Source: Parvibaculum sp. (GTDB lineage Bacteria > Pseudomonadota > Alphaproteobacteria > Parvibaculales > Parvibaculaceae). From it: 64,000 nt of DNA. The stretch spans positions 1-64,000 of the forward strand of contig JAHBYL010000002.1 in NCBI GenBank assembly GCA_019635955.1, read 5' to 3'. Made by a program: the position numbers and the translations under genes. Shown here piece by piece: positions 36,301 to 45,297 of this stretch; positions within the stretch are counted from its first letter, which is position 1, and each line of letters begins with the position of its first letter. The notes below the pieces were generated by a model. That model was not told where the DNA came from, did no database searches, and was given only the letters and a program-made list of their open reading frames with translations.

Positions 36301-37182
36301 ATGCCCCTGATGCCCCGCAAAGCCGTCTTCCCCGTCGCCGGCCTCGGCACCCGCTTCCTGCCCGCGACCAAGGCGGTCCCGAAGGAAATGCTGACCGTGG
36401 TGGACAAGCCCGTCATTCAGTACGCGGTCGAGGAGGCGGTGGAAGCCGGGATCGAGCATTTCGTCTTCGTGACGGGGCGCGGCAAGGGCGCGATCGAAGA
36501 TCATTTCGACCTCGCCTATGAGCTGGAAGCGACGCTGAAGGCGCGCGGCAAGACGGCCGAAATCGAGATGCTGAAACCGAGCCGCCCGGCAGCGGGCGCG
36601 GCAAGCTTCGTCCGCCAGCAGGAGCCCTTGGGCCTCGGCCATGCCGTCTGGTGCGCGCGCGACATCGTGGGCGACGAGCCCTTCCTGCTTGCGCTGCCTG
36701 ATATGCTGATCCATGCCCCCCGGGGCTGCTTTGCGCAGATGATGGACGTCTACAAGGCCCATGGCGGCAATGTGATCGCGGTGGAGGAAGTGCCGCACGA
36801 GCATGTGAACCGCTATGGCGTGGTCGCGCTCGACCAGAAATTCGACGACCGCACCAGCCGGATTACTGGGATGGTCGAAAAGCCGAAACAGGAGGATGCG
36901 CCCTCCAATCTCATCATTTCGGGCCGCTATATCCTGCAGCCGGAAATCTTTGCGAAACTCGCGACCCAGAAGCCGGGCGCCGGCGGTGAAATCCAGCTCA
37001 CCGACGCCATGATCGCGCTGATGGGCGAGCAGGATTTCTTCTCATACATTTTCGAGGGCACGACATATGATTGCGGCGACAAGATCGGCTTCCTGTCGGC
37101 CAATGTCGCCCTTGCCCTTTCCCGCGCCGACATTGCCCCGAAGTTCCGGCCTGTCGCGGAAGCTTTGCTGAACGGCAAGTAA
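36301..37182 (+). CDS. galU: UTP-glucose-1-phosphate uridylyltransferase
   Basis: The 293-residue protein has the GalU signature [25 protein letters not shown] at the start, split here as [17 protein letters not shown] and [24 protein letters not shown] and [10 protein letters not shown] confirm it. It makes UDP-glucose from glucose-1-phosphate and UTP. Two in-frame ATGs (36301, 36310) compete and neither has a strong ribosome site. The UDP-glucose 6-dehydrogenase gene follows by 36 bp, so the pair supplies UDP-glucuronate. Confidence 0.95.
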   Translation: MPLMPRKAVFPVAGLGTRFLPATKAVPKEMLTVVDKPVIQYAVEEAVEAGIEHFVFVTGRGKGAIEDHFDLAYELEATLKARGKTAEIEMLKPSRPAAGAASFVRQQEPLGLGHAVWCARDIVGDEPFLLALPDMLIHAPRGCFAQMMDVYKAHGGNVIAVEEVPHEHVNRYGVVALDQKFDDRTSRITGMVEKPKQEDAPSNLIISGRYILQPEIFAKLATQKPGAGGEIQLTDAMIALMGEQDFFSYIFEGTTYDCGDKIGFLSANVALALSRADIAPKFRPVAEALLNGK

Positions 37183-37218
37183 TATTCATCCGGATATTGA
37201 ACCGAAGAGTTTTCCTCC

Positions 37219-38535
37219 ATGAAAATCGCTATGATCGGTACGGGCTATGTGGGCCTCGTCTCCGGGACCTGCTTTGCGGAGTTCGGGCATGATGTCGTCT
37301 GTGTGGACAAGGATGCGGGCAAGATCGAGCGCCTGAAGCGCGGAGAAATCCCGATATTCGAACCGGGGCTCGACACCCTGGTGCGCGACAACGCCAAGGC
37401 CGGGCGTCTCACCTTCACCACCGACATAGCCGAGGCCGTGAAATCGGCAGAGGCGATCTTCATCGCTGTCGGCACGCCGAGCCGGCGCGGCGACGGACAT
37501 GCGGACCTTACTTACGTGTTCGCGGCGGCGGAGGAGATTGCCGATAATCTCGATGGCTATGCGGTGATCGTGAACAAGTCGACCGTGCCCGTCGGCACCG
37601 GCGACCGCGTGGAGGAACTGGTGCGCAAGCGGCATCCCGACCTCGAATTCGACGTCGCCTCCAATCCCGAGTTCCTGCGCGAGGGCGCCGCCATCGACGA
37701 TTTCATGCGGCCGGACCGCGTCGTCGTCGGCACGGATTCCGAACGCGCACGAGAGGTGATGCGGCGAATCTACCGGCCCTTGTTCCTGAATGAAACGCCT
37801 GTTCTCTTTACCGACCGGCGCACATCGGAACTCACGAAATATGCGGCGAATGCCTTTCTCGCCACCAAGATCACCTTCATCAACGAGATGGCGGACCTTT
37901 GCGAGGCGACCGGCGCGAATGTGCAGGACGTGGCGCGGGGCATCGGCCTTGACGGGCGTATCGGCAAGAAGTTCCTCCATGCGGGCCCCGGCTATGGCGG
38001 CTCTTGCTTCCCGAAGGACACGAAGGCGCTGCTGCAGACGGCCAATGATTTCGGAACGGCGGTTTCAATCGTCGATGCCGTCGTCCACGCGAACGACACC
38101 CGCAAGAAGCGCATGGCCGAGCGTATCGCCCAAACCTTGGGCAACGACCTCACGAACAAGCGCATCGCCGTGCTCGGCGTGACCTTCAAGCCGAACACCG
38201 ACGACATGCGCGATGCGCCGAGCCTCGACATCGTCCCCGCACTTCAGAAGGCGGGAGCCGCGATCGCCGCCTTCGATCCGGAGGGCATGCACGAAGCGCG
38301 GCAGCTGCTGCCTCATGTGAACTGGGCCGATGACGCCTATGGCACGATGGAGGGCGCGGAAGCGCTCGTGATCCTCACCGAGTGGAACGAGTTCCGGGCG
38401 CTGGACCTGAAACGCGTGAAATCGCTGCTCCGCCGCCCGCTCATCATCGACCTGCGGAACATTTACACGCCTGCCGAAATGCAGGATGCAGGCTTCGAGT
38501 ATCACTCGGTGGGACGGCCGGTTGTGAGATCATAA
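37219..38535 (+). CDS. UDP-glucose 6-dehydrogenase
   Basis: The 438-residue protein starts MKIAMIGTGYVGLVSGTCFA, with the NAD-binding GTGYVG. The catalytic Cys is in PGYGGSCFPKDTKALL. Ugd oxidises UDP-glucose twice to UDP-glucuronate. The protein is the common TuaD/Ugd length with a C-terminal UDP-binding domain (VLGVTFKPNTDDMRDAPSL). It is cotranscribed with galU and upstream of the second sugar-phosphate transferase. Its product is also the substrate of the epimerase at 42260. Confidence 0.95.
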   Translation: MKIAMIGTGYVGLVSGTCFAEFGHDVVCVDKDAGKIERLKRGEIPIFEPGLDTLVRDNAKAGRLTFTTDIAEAVKSAEAIFIAVGTPSRRGDGHADLTYVFAAAEEIADNLDGYAVIVNKSTVPVGTGDRVEELVRKRHPDLEFDVASNPEFLREGAAIDDFMRPDRVVVGTDSERAREVMRRIYRPLFLNETPVLFTDRRTSELTKYAANAFLATKITFINEMADLCEATGANVQDVARGIGLDGRIGKKFLHAGPGYGGSCFPKDTKALLQTANDFGTAVSIVDAVVHANDTRKKRMAERIAQTLGNDLTNKRIAVLGVTFKPNTDDMRDAPSLDIVPALQKAGAAIAAFDPEGMHEARQLLPHVNWADDAYGTMEGAEALVILTEWNEFRALDLKRVKSLLRRPLIIDLRNIYTPAEMQDAGFEYHSVGRPVVRS

Positions 38536-38641
38536 GTCCCGTTCTGAAACCTGGGTTAAATGGCAACCATTACAATCCTTATTTCAGCAATTGCGTGTGT
38601 GACGCAAATGCACCGCAGAATGAGTGACGCTCAAGATAAAA

Positions 38642-38665
38642 TGTGAATTATTCGGTTAATTCACA
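38642..38665. promoter_or_regulatory. Perfect 24-bp inverted repeat (9-6-9) before the second sugar-phosphate transferase gene
   Basis: TGTGAATTA (38642-38650), TTCGGT, TAATTCACA (38657-38665) is a perfect inverted repeat. It lies in an AT-rich part of the 241-bp gap and just upstream of TATATT (38671-38676), a good -10. A regulator bound here would cover the -35 region. The TGTGA/TCACA ends recall CRP/FNR-type half-sites but the spacing is 14, not 6. Confidence 0.6.
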
Positions 38666-38776
38666 AAAACTATATTGCACTCGCACACTGGACGGTCTTT
38701 CCTAGACCAAGGCGGGGCAAGACTGCGTTTTCATCCCAAGTAGAACCTGGGCGGCCAAGAGGCGGCGCGGGGCTCA

Positions 38777-40123
38777 GTGAGCATGTTGAACACAAGCGCA
38801 CATATCGAAGATAGCCCTGAGGACTCTGCGCCGAAAGCTTCAGCGCAGGAGCGCCGCTCTTTCCGCCAGTTCCTGCAGGAAGCACTGCTGCGAAACCGGG
38901 TGCAATTGCTCGGCGGAATTCTCTTTGCGATCGGCGTGCCCCTGATCGTCAGGTTCGGTTTCGACGATCTGCCGATCGGCCGGAACGTGATTTCGAATAC
39001 GGTTGCCGGCTCGATTGTCGCCCTCGTATTTGGCTATCTGTTCTTCCGGCGGCTGATTAATTATCCGGGCACCGAAGGCATCGCCTATTCGGTTCCCGTT
39101 TTCGCCGCAACCTTCGGCGCCGTCCTCATCCTCTTCCTGTTTCTCCGCCTGGACTACAGCCGCTATTTTTTCGGCGCGAGTTACCTTCTGTCGGTGGTCT
39201 GGTTTACTGTCATGTCGATCGTCATGGTCCGGACTCGAACCCTGAATATCGGCATTGTGCCGGGCGGCAACGCCAACCGCTTGCTCTCGCTGCGCTCTGT
39301 CCAATGGCACGAGATAAAGGCGCCCGGACCGATTACCGCGAAGGTCGACGCGATCGTCGCCGACCTGCGGCACAATTTCCCGCTCGAATGGGAACGCTGT
39401 ATTGCCGAGGCAGCCGTCTCGGGCACCCCGGTCTATGACGTGAAGCATTTGCGGGAGACCCTGACCGGACGCCTAGAGATCGAGCATCTCTCCGAGAATA
39501 CGCTCGGCTCGCTGAACCCGAACGACATGTACCTGAAGGTAAAGCAGGCAATCGACTGGCTGCTGGCTCTTGTGGTCATGATCCTGCTGATGCCCTTCTT
39601 TGCGCTCATTGCACTTGCGATAAGGCTTGAATCGCCGGGTCCGGCAATTTTCCGTCAGAAGAGAATGGGCTACCGGGGCGAAGTCTTCACGCTCTACAAG
39701 TTCAGAACCATGCGTATGGCGGAAGATACCGCGGGTGACGAGCGGGACCGCGCCATCACCAAGGCGGAAGACAGCCGGATTACACGGCTCGGACATTTCC
39801 TCAGACAGACCCGGATCGACGAGTTGCCGCAGATCATGAACATTCTGCGCGGCGAGATGAGCTGGATCGGTCCCCGCCCCGAAGCCGTTCCCCTATCCGA
39901 GTGGTACGAGAAGGAACTTCCCTTCTATCGTTACCGCCACATCGTGCGGCCGGGGATTTCAGGCTGGGCGCAGGTCATGCAGGGCCATGTCGCCTCGCCC
40001 GACGAAGTGCTGGAGAAGCTCCATTACGACTTCTACTACATCAAGCATTTCTCGCCCTGGCTCGATCTTCTGATCGTCCTGAAGACGATCAGGACGATGC
40101 TTACGGGATTTGGCGCGAAGTAG
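38777..40123 (+). CDS. Polyprenyl-phosphate sugar-1-phosphate transferase, second copy
   Basis: The 448-residue protein starts at GTG 38777; an ATG two codons on is an alternative. Four membrane helices (about 45-155) precede a short linker and the catalytic domain: QAIDWLLALVVMILLMPFF, FRQKRMGYRGEVFTLYKFRT, TRIDELPQIMNILRGEMSW and GPRPEAVPLSEWYEKELPFY. It transfers hexose-1-phosphate to undecaprenyl phosphate to start the repeat unit. The N-terminal half lacks the CoA-binding-like domain and five-helix layout of the 22854 enzyme. It heads the polysaccharide region and a likely operator precedes it. Confidence 0.93.
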   Translation: MSMLNTSAHIEDSPEDSAPKASAQERRSFRQFLQEALLRNRVQLLGGILFAIGVPLIVRFGFDDLPIGRNVISNTVAGSIVALVFGYLFFRRLINYPGTEGIAYSVPVFAATFGAVLILFLFLRLDYSRYFFGASYLLSVVWFTVMSIVMVRTRTLNIGIVPGGNANRLLSLRSVQWHEIKAPGPITAKVDAIVADLRHNFPLEWERCIAEAAVSGTPVYDVKHLRETLTGRLEIEHLSENTLGSLNPNDMYLKVKQAIDWLLALVVMILLMPFFALIALAIRLESPGPAIFRQKRMGYRGEVFTLYKFRTMRMAEDTAGDERDRAITKAEDSRITRLGHFLRQTRIDELPQIMNILRGEMSWIGPRPEAVPLSEWYEKELPFYRYRHIVRPGISGWAQVMQGHVASPDEVLEKLHYDFYYIKHFSPWLDLLIVLKTIRTMLTGFGAK

Positions 40124-40161
40124 CGGACCTGTGCCTTACGGCAGCAGCGGGACTTACGGCA

Positions 40162-41151
40162 TTACTCGGTGAAGAAAATTTCCCGGTCCGCCGCAGGAGA
40201 GATGAACTCGCTGTTCAACGTCCGCTCTATGCCTTCCTCGATCGGGAACGGCGCCCTGAAGCCTTCGCAATCATGGGCGGCGGAAGCGAAAGTCGTGGTC
40301 GCCGTGAATTTCCGGACGCGGATCGAACTCAGCGGAAACGTCCTGCCCGTTGCGCGCGCAGCAATGTCGAGCAGCCCGCCCGCCGCCAGGCCCGCCCAGA
40401 CCGGAAGGCGAAATCCCACCGACCCCTTGCCGAAGAGGACACCCCTCGTGAGCGCCACAAGCTCGTTCATCGAGAAATCGGGCTTGTCCACATAGTTGTA
40501 GATCTGCACGCCCGGCCCGGCATTCAGCACATGATCGAGAAAAGCGGCGACATTGCCGACATAGGCCATCGACTTCCTGTTCTCGCCCGACCCCACCATC
40601 AGGAAGGCACCGCTGTGTATCTGCCTAAGCAGATTGTAGACGTTTCCGCGATTGCCCTCGCCGAAGACAACCGTCGGCCGGATGATGACAAGACATCGCG
40701 ACGCCGGGTCCTTCGCCTGCCATGACCGCAGGATCTTTTCCGCTTCGTATTTCGTCCGGCCATATTCGTTGAACGGATTTATCGCGCCGCTTTCAGGGGT
40801 TTCGGGGTCCGTGAAACCATAGACGGCTACCGAGCTCGTGAAGACGATCTTGTTGATCCCCTTCTCTTCGGCAATCGAGCAAAGAACTTCGGTGCCCCTG
40901 ACATTCACATCCGCATAGAGACTGAGCGGACGGACATCGTCGCGATGCACGGCGGCAAGATGCACGATCGTCTCGCCGTTCAAAGCGCGGCGAAGGCCGT
41001 CGGCGTCTCGTATGTCGGCTTCGCGGGTCCGTCCGGCATGCTTGCGGCGCGTCACGATGTCGACGATTTCGAATTCCCTGCCGCTTTCGGCGAACCTGTC
41101 GCAAAGGCGCGTACCGATAAATCCCGAACCGCCGACCACGCATATGGACAT
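40162..41151 (-). CDS. NAD-dependent epimerase/dehydratase
   Basis: The 329-residue extended SDR starts MSICVVGGSGFIGTRLCDRF, with NAD-binding GGSGFIG, VFTSSVAVYGFTD and catalytic NEYGRTKYEAEKIL. It resembles the WcaG/GalE-like group of nucleotide-sugar epimerases or 4-reductases. In lipid-linked-sugar loci similar enzymes reduce or epimerise an undecaprenyl-linked sugar. The exact reaction is not decided. It follows the glycosyltransferase gene by 3 bp on the same strand and converges on the sugar-phosphate transferase gene. Confidence 0.88.
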   Translation of the reverse strand: MSICVVGGSGFIGTRLCDRFAESGREFEIVDIVTRRKHAGRTREADIRDADGLRRALNGETIVHLAAVHRDDVRPLSLYADVNVRGTEVLCSIAEEKGINKIVFTSSVAVYGFTDPETPESGAINPFNEYGRTKYEAEKILRSWQAKDPASRCLVIIRPTVVFGEGNRGNVYNLLRQIHSGAFLMVGSGENRKSMAYVGNVAAFLDHVLNAGPGVQIYNYVDKPDFSMNELVALTRGVLFGKGSVGFRLPVWAGLAAGGLLDIAARATGRTFPLSSIRVRKFTATTTFASAAHDCEGFRAPFPIEEGIERTLNSEFISPAADREIFFTE

Positions 41152-41154
41152 CGA

Positions 41155-42141
41155 TCAAGCCCTGCCTTTTCGTACTGCCTGTGTGAGTAGCTCAACATAG
41201 GATCTGTTCACGGTTTCGGCCGTGACCGAGCGCCGCGCTTCCTCGGGGACCTCAAGCTGGCTCCACCCGTCGCAAACGGGAGTGAGACGGCACCCGAGCC
41301 GATGCAAGCCGTACCTCAAATATTCCATGTCGGAAATCAGAATCGCCATGCGGCTTGTGATCGCATCCGCAAGAGCGTGCGGGAACCCCTCGCCATAGCC
41401 GCCGGGCTGCAGGAATATCCCGCCATGCCTGAAGATGTCGGACGATGGAAGGTAGCCGACGACGTCGACCGGGATACCCGGCAGAGTTGCGGCGACTGCC
41501 GCACTATCCGTGCAGCCCACGACAATGAGTGGATGCGTCAGCTGCAAGGAGCCGAGCAGGCGGCGCAGATCCGCCGCGACGGAGGCGAGCTTGTCGTCTC
41601 TCTGCACGACGAGATAAACGCCTGGCGGTCCGCATTCCTTTTTCGTCCCGCCCGAGCCGGGCACCCATCGCAGTGCAGGACCGCGCCCGTACCGGCAAAA
41701 ATAGCGATAGTCGGCATAGTTCTGAACAGCAACCCGCTTGCGGTGGCTGACCGCGAGCAGAAGGAGAACCAGCCGTCTCAACAGAGAAGACTGCCGATGG
41801 CGGCCCAGGCCATTGAGGATCACCAGCCCACGGCGCCAGAAGCACGCCAGGGCGAACAGGTTTGTTCTCATGTTCGACGACAGGAGCGCAGGCCCGAACC
41901 CCAGCGCAATGCCGAGCATCGTCTTCAGCCGGGGTCTGCCATTCTCGAAAAGGCCATCGCTTTCCAGCGCCCAACCCTCCGCTTCAAGCGCGGCCATGAG
42001 GCTGGAGCGATAGCGCGTGTTGAGCTTCGCTTCGTCGTTAACGAACCTGATGGAACGCAATATCGAAACCCGGTACTTGCGACAATTCCAAGACACTCTG
42101 AAACGGCGTCCCCCTGCTTTCCGCAGCAACAGCACTTTCAT
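41155..42141 (-). CDS. Glycosyltransferase-like protein (GT-B fold, divergent)
   Basis: The 328-residue protein is taken from ATG 42141 (MKVLLLRKAGGRRFRVSW), though its ribosome site GGAG is only 3 nt away, so the start is uncertain. The C-terminal half is GT4-like: PLIVVGCTDSAAVAAT, VDVVGYLPSSDIFRHGGIFLQPGGYGEGFPHALADAI, of which GEGFPHALADAI is the donor-binding E-x7-E-like block. The N-terminal half shows little similarity. It should transfer a sugar in polysaccharide repeat assembly. It is divergent from the UDP-glucuronate epimerase gene and followed by the SDR gene. Confidence 0.7.
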   Translation of the reverse strand: MKVLLLRKAGGRRFRVSWNCRKYRVSILRSIRFVNDEAKLNTRYRSSLMAALEAEGWALESDGLFENGRPRLKTMLGIALGFGPALLSSNMRTNLFALACFWRRGLVILNGLGRHRQSSLLRRLVLLLLAVSHRKRVAVQNYADYRYFCRYGRGPALRWVPGSGGTKKECGPPGVYLVVQRDDKLASVAADLRRLLGSLQLTHPLIVVGCTDSAAVAATLPGIPVDVVGYLPSSDIFRHGGIFLQPGGYGEGFPHALADAITSRMAILISDMEYLRYGLHRLGCRLTPVCDGWSQLEVPEEARRSVTAETVNRSYVELLTQAVRKGRA

Positions 42142-42259
42142 ACACTCCGGCACGACATTACAATTATAAAGTTGTATCGAAGATTGGCTTTCCCGCGCCT
42201 CCCTTCGGAGCGGTCTGGTTTTCGGCCGGTCATAACCGGCACTCGTCAGGATCATCCTT

Positions 42260-43273
42260 ATGCAGAAAGTACTGGTCACAGGCTCGGCGGGCTTTATCGG
42301 CTATCACCTGAGTCACCGTCTCCTGTCGATGGGCATTGAGGTTATCGGCCTCGACGCCATGACCGATTATTACGACGTGGAACTGAAGCGCCGACGCCAT
42401 GCCTTGCTCCGGAATTCCGCAAGTTTCAGCGCCATCGAGGCCCGCCTTGAGGAACCTGGTCTGCTGAAGCGCCTGCTCGAGACGGAACGGCCATCGGTCG
42501 TCGTGCACCTCGCTGCTCAGGCAGGCGTGCGCTATTCGATCGATGCGCCCCGCTCTTATGTCGAATCGAACCTTTCCGGCACGTTCGAGCTTCTGGAAGC
42601 CGCGCGGGCGGTCCCGCCCGCCCATCTGCTCTTTGCATCGACCTCGAGCGTGTATGGCGCGAATACGCGCATGCCCTATGTCGAGACCGACAAGGCCGAT
42701 CTGCAGATGTCGTTCTATGCCGCCACAAAGAAGGCGAATGAGGCAATGGCGCATAGCTATGCTCATCTCTACGGCCTGCCCTGCACCATGTTCCGCTTCT
42801 TCACCGTCTACGGCCCCTGGGGCCGGCCCGACATGGCGCTCTTCAAGTTCACCCGCGCCATTCTCGATGACGAGCCCATCGACATCTACAATCACGGCGA
42901 CATGAAGCGCGATTTCACCTATGTGACGGATCTTGTTGAAGCGATCGTGAAACTGATGCCGGTCGTTCCCGTGCTTCCGCAAACGGCGGATGAAATCGAG
43001 CCGGGCGACAGCCTCTCGCCCGTCGCGCCATTCCGCATCGTCAATATTGGCAATGGCCAGCCCGTCCAGCTCATGGCCTTCGTGGAAGCGATCGAGGAAG
43101 CGACGGGGCGCAAGGCGAAGAAGAATTTTCTCGACATGCAGCCCGGCGACGTGCCCGCGACCTGGGCGGACAACACGCTGCTGCAACGCCTGACGGGCTA
43201 TCGCCCGCAAACCACGCTGAAGGACGGCGTCACCGCTTTTGTGGACTGGTACCGCGATTACTACCGCGTTTGA
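42260..43273 (+). CDS. UDP-glucuronate 4-epimerase (LpsL-like)
   Basis: The 337-residue extended SDR starts MQKVLVTGSAGFIGYHLSHR. TGSAGFIG binds NAD; AAQAGVRYSIDAPRSYVESN and SSVYGANTRMPYVETD are LpsL-type blocks, and YAATKKANEAMAH carries Tyr-x3-Lys. MFRFFTVYGPWGRPDMALF is shared with UDP-glucuronate epimerases. It should convert UDP-glucuronate (from the 37219 enzyme) to UDP-galacturonate, giving the polymer an acidic sugar. It is a single-gene unit, convergent with the sulfotransferase gene at 43261. Confidence 0.92.
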   Translation: MQKVLVTGSAGFIGYHLSHRLLSMGIEVIGLDAMTDYYDVELKRRRHALLRNSASFSAIEARLEEPGLLKRLLETERPSVVVHLAAQAGVRYSIDAPRSYVESNLSGTFELLEAARAVPPAHLLFASTSSVYGANTRMPYVETDKADLQMSFYAATKKANEAMAHSYAHLYGLPCTMFRFFTVYGPWGRPDMALFKFTRAILDDEPIDIYNHGDMKRDFTYVTDLVEAIVKLMPVVPVLPQTADEIEPGDSLSPVAPFRIVNIGNGQPVQLMAFVEAIEEATGRKAKKNFLDMQPGDVPATWADNTLLQRLTGYRPQTTLKDGVTAFVDWYRDYYRV

Positions 43274-44079
43274 CCGGCCTTGAAGGCCCGGAAGAATGCA
43301 CAGTCTTCGGCGTGAATGCGCTCAAGCAGGGCGCGCTCATCGGGCGATGCATGCAGCCGGGTCAGATCGCCGCCATCGAACACTTTCTTGAGCCCCATCG
43401 CCTTGCCCGCCTCGACAAGCCTGTCGAGCCCGGCGCGGCGCATGGCAAGCGCCAGCGCGGTGGCGGTCTTCGCCAGAAACCGGAAGCGAGGCACCTTGCC
43501 TTCGCCGAACTTCTCGCGCCGCTCCTCCGGCAGCGGTACGCGGCCGGCACCGAGGAAGTCGAACACGGCCGCAATTGCGCCTTCGGGGTCGGTGGCGATC
43601 CGGTCATTGTCCAGCAGCAGCACATTCTCGCTGCCGAAATCGTCCTGCCAGGCCTTGCAATGGAGGGCATAGCGCCCGGACTCGACAATCTCCGGATTGA
43701 GATCGATTGCCTGCTGGAGATCGTCCGGGCTGCGCCCCTTGGCGACCTCGTGCCGGAAAAGGGAGAAGGTGCGGGCGGCCGGTTCGCGCACGAGAATGAC
43801 GATCCTGAGATCGGGGAAAAGCTCCTTCAGCCTGCGGCGGGCAGCGGCGCAGTGAAAATAGGTCGGCCCGACTTCGCCGAGAAGCTGGCCGGGCGCCGCG
43901 TCCGGAAAGTAGCGCGCGAAATAGGCGGCCGCCGGGTCCTCATGCGTGCGCTGGTCGAAGAAGAAGGTCTCCTTGGTGAACTTCGGCAACAAAAGCCCAG
44001 GATGAACCCTGAGCGCCTTGTCGAGCCAGGAACTGCCCGTCCGCTGCGGGCCGACAACGACGAAGGATAGACGGTTCAT
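43261..44079 (-). CDS. PAPS-dependent sulfotransferase (1 of 4)
   Basis: The 272-residue protein starts MNRLSFVVVGPQRTGSSWLD at 44079, with GAGAGGG upstream; an ATG at 44094 overlaps the glycosyltransferase stop and is an alternative. VGPQRTGSSWLDKAL is the 5'-phosphosulfate-binding loop of sulfotransferases, and ILVREPAARTFSLFRHEV the 3'-phosphate-binding block. The protein should transfer sulfate from PAPS to a sugar hydroxyl. It is the last gene of the minus-strand operon beginning at 51380. Its sequence differs clearly from the other three, suggesting a different acceptor position. Confidence 0.88.
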   Translation of the reverse strand: MNRLSFVVVGPQRTGSSWLDKALRVHPGLLLPKFTKETFFFDQRTHEDPAAAYFARYFPDAAPGQLLGEVGPTYFHCAAARRRLKELFPDLRIVILVREPAARTFSLFRHEVAKGRSPDDLQQAIDLNPEIVESGRYALHCKAWQDDFGSENVLLLDNDRIATDPEGAIAAVFDFLGAGRVPLPEERREKFGEGKVPRFRFLAKTATALALAMRRAGLDRLVEAGKAMGLKKVFDGGDLTRLHASPDERALLERIHAEDCAFFRAFKAGQTR

Positions 44080-44090
44080 GGCCGGCCCTC

Positions 44091-45284
44091 TCATGTTTCT
44101 GCGCCGCTCCTTGCGGCCGCATCGCGCAATGCGCCGAGAAAGGCCTTGCGGCGGCTTGTCAGTTCATCCATCGCATAGTCCTTCGCGGCATTCCAGTTTC
44201 GCTCCGCCTGCGCCCGCTTCCATTCCGTATCGTCGCCGTACCGCAGCAGCAGCCGCGCAAGCCCCTGTGCATCTCCCGGCTCGCACAGCATATTCTCGTC
44301 GAGGAGTTCGGGAATGCCCGCGCAACGCGACGCGATGGCAGGGCACCCCCGGCTCATGGCCTCGATCAGGGCGCGCGGCAGACCTTCCTTGAGGCTCGGC
44401 TGAAGATAGATGTCGATGCCGTCAAGCCAGTTCATGACCGGCGCGCCGGAGGGAAGCGAGCCCTCGAGTACAACCTGCCCCCCGAGCCCCAGCTCATCCG
44501 CCATCTTGCGCCAGGGCGCTGCATCGCCGCCGCCCAGCACGCGAAATTCGAACGGCGGAAGCCTGTCCTTCACCTGCGAAAACGCCGCGAGCGCGATGTG
44601 AACGCCCTTCACCTGCGTTTTCAGGCTGCCGATCAGGCCGAATACGACAGGACTGCGAGATTCCGCGATACGGCGAAGACGGCGCGCCAGAACATCCGGC
44701 TCGGGCGCCGCGATCTCGACATTCGAGATCGACGCGGTAACGGCGCCGGGGCTCGGATATCGCCGCTGCAGAAAATGCTGCGTGACATACCAGACGAAGC
44801 GCGCGCGCCGCGCTGCCCGCCTCACCCGCCAGGCCATGATGGGCGCATAAAGCTTGCCCGCGAAGCGCCCGTGATTCCACAAGCCGTCCCACGGACAGCC
44901 CGTCAGCATGATCGCGCAGGGGCGGCCAAGCTCGCGCGCCACGCGAATGGCAAGGAGACCGTTCTCGCTCGGAAGCCGCACCACCACGGCATCGCCTTGC
45001 GCGATAGCCTCGGCCATCTGCCGCCGGATGCGCCGCCGCCCGAGCGCCTGCCCCTTGAGCGAGGACAGATTGTCGAGCAGCCGGAAGTCGACACCCTCGC
45101 GGCTGCTCAGGTTGAACCGGTCGACACGCGCGCCCGGCGGCAGCGTGCCGCGCCGCGCCACGACCGTGACGGTATCGAACACATCGAGGAACCGCTGCCA
45201 GTAGGATTGCGGAAACTGGTCCTGCGCATAGACGCCATCGTCGCGCAGATAGAACCGGCTATCGAGAACAAAGGTCAGGCGCAA
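44091..45284 (-). CDS. Family 4 glycosyltransferase
   Basis: The 397-residue GT-B protein starts MRLTFVLDSRFYLRDDGVY. The C-terminal donor domain has FGLIGSLKTQVKGVHIALAA, FRVLGGGDAAPWRKMADELG, and YLQPSLKEGLPRALIEAMSRG with the E-x7-E motif. It transfers a sugar from a nucleotide donor to the lipid-linked repeat unit in the cytoplasm. It lies between two sulfotransferase genes, 13 bp after the one at 45298. Confidence 0.92.
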   Translation of the reverse strand: MRLTFVLDSRFYLRDDGVYAQDQFPQSYWQRFLDVFDTVTVVARRGTLPPGARVDRFNLSSREGVDFRLLDNLSSLKGQALGRRRIRRQMAEAIAQGDAVVVRLPSENGLLAIRVARELGRPCAIMLTGCPWDGLWNHGRFAGKLYAPIMAWRVRRAARRARFVWYVTQHFLQRRYPSPGAVTASISNVEIAAPEPDVLARRLRRIAESRSPVVFGLIGSLKTQVKGVHIALAAFSQVKDRLPPFEFRVLGGGDAAPWRKMADELGLGGQVVLEGSLPSGAPVMNWLDGIDIYLQPSLKEGLPRALIEAMSRGCPAIASRCAGIPELLDENMLCEPGDAQGLARLLLRYGDDTEWKRAQAERNWNAAKDYAMDELTSRRKAFLGALRDAAARSGAET

Positions 45285-45297
45285 GGTCTACCCCGTC

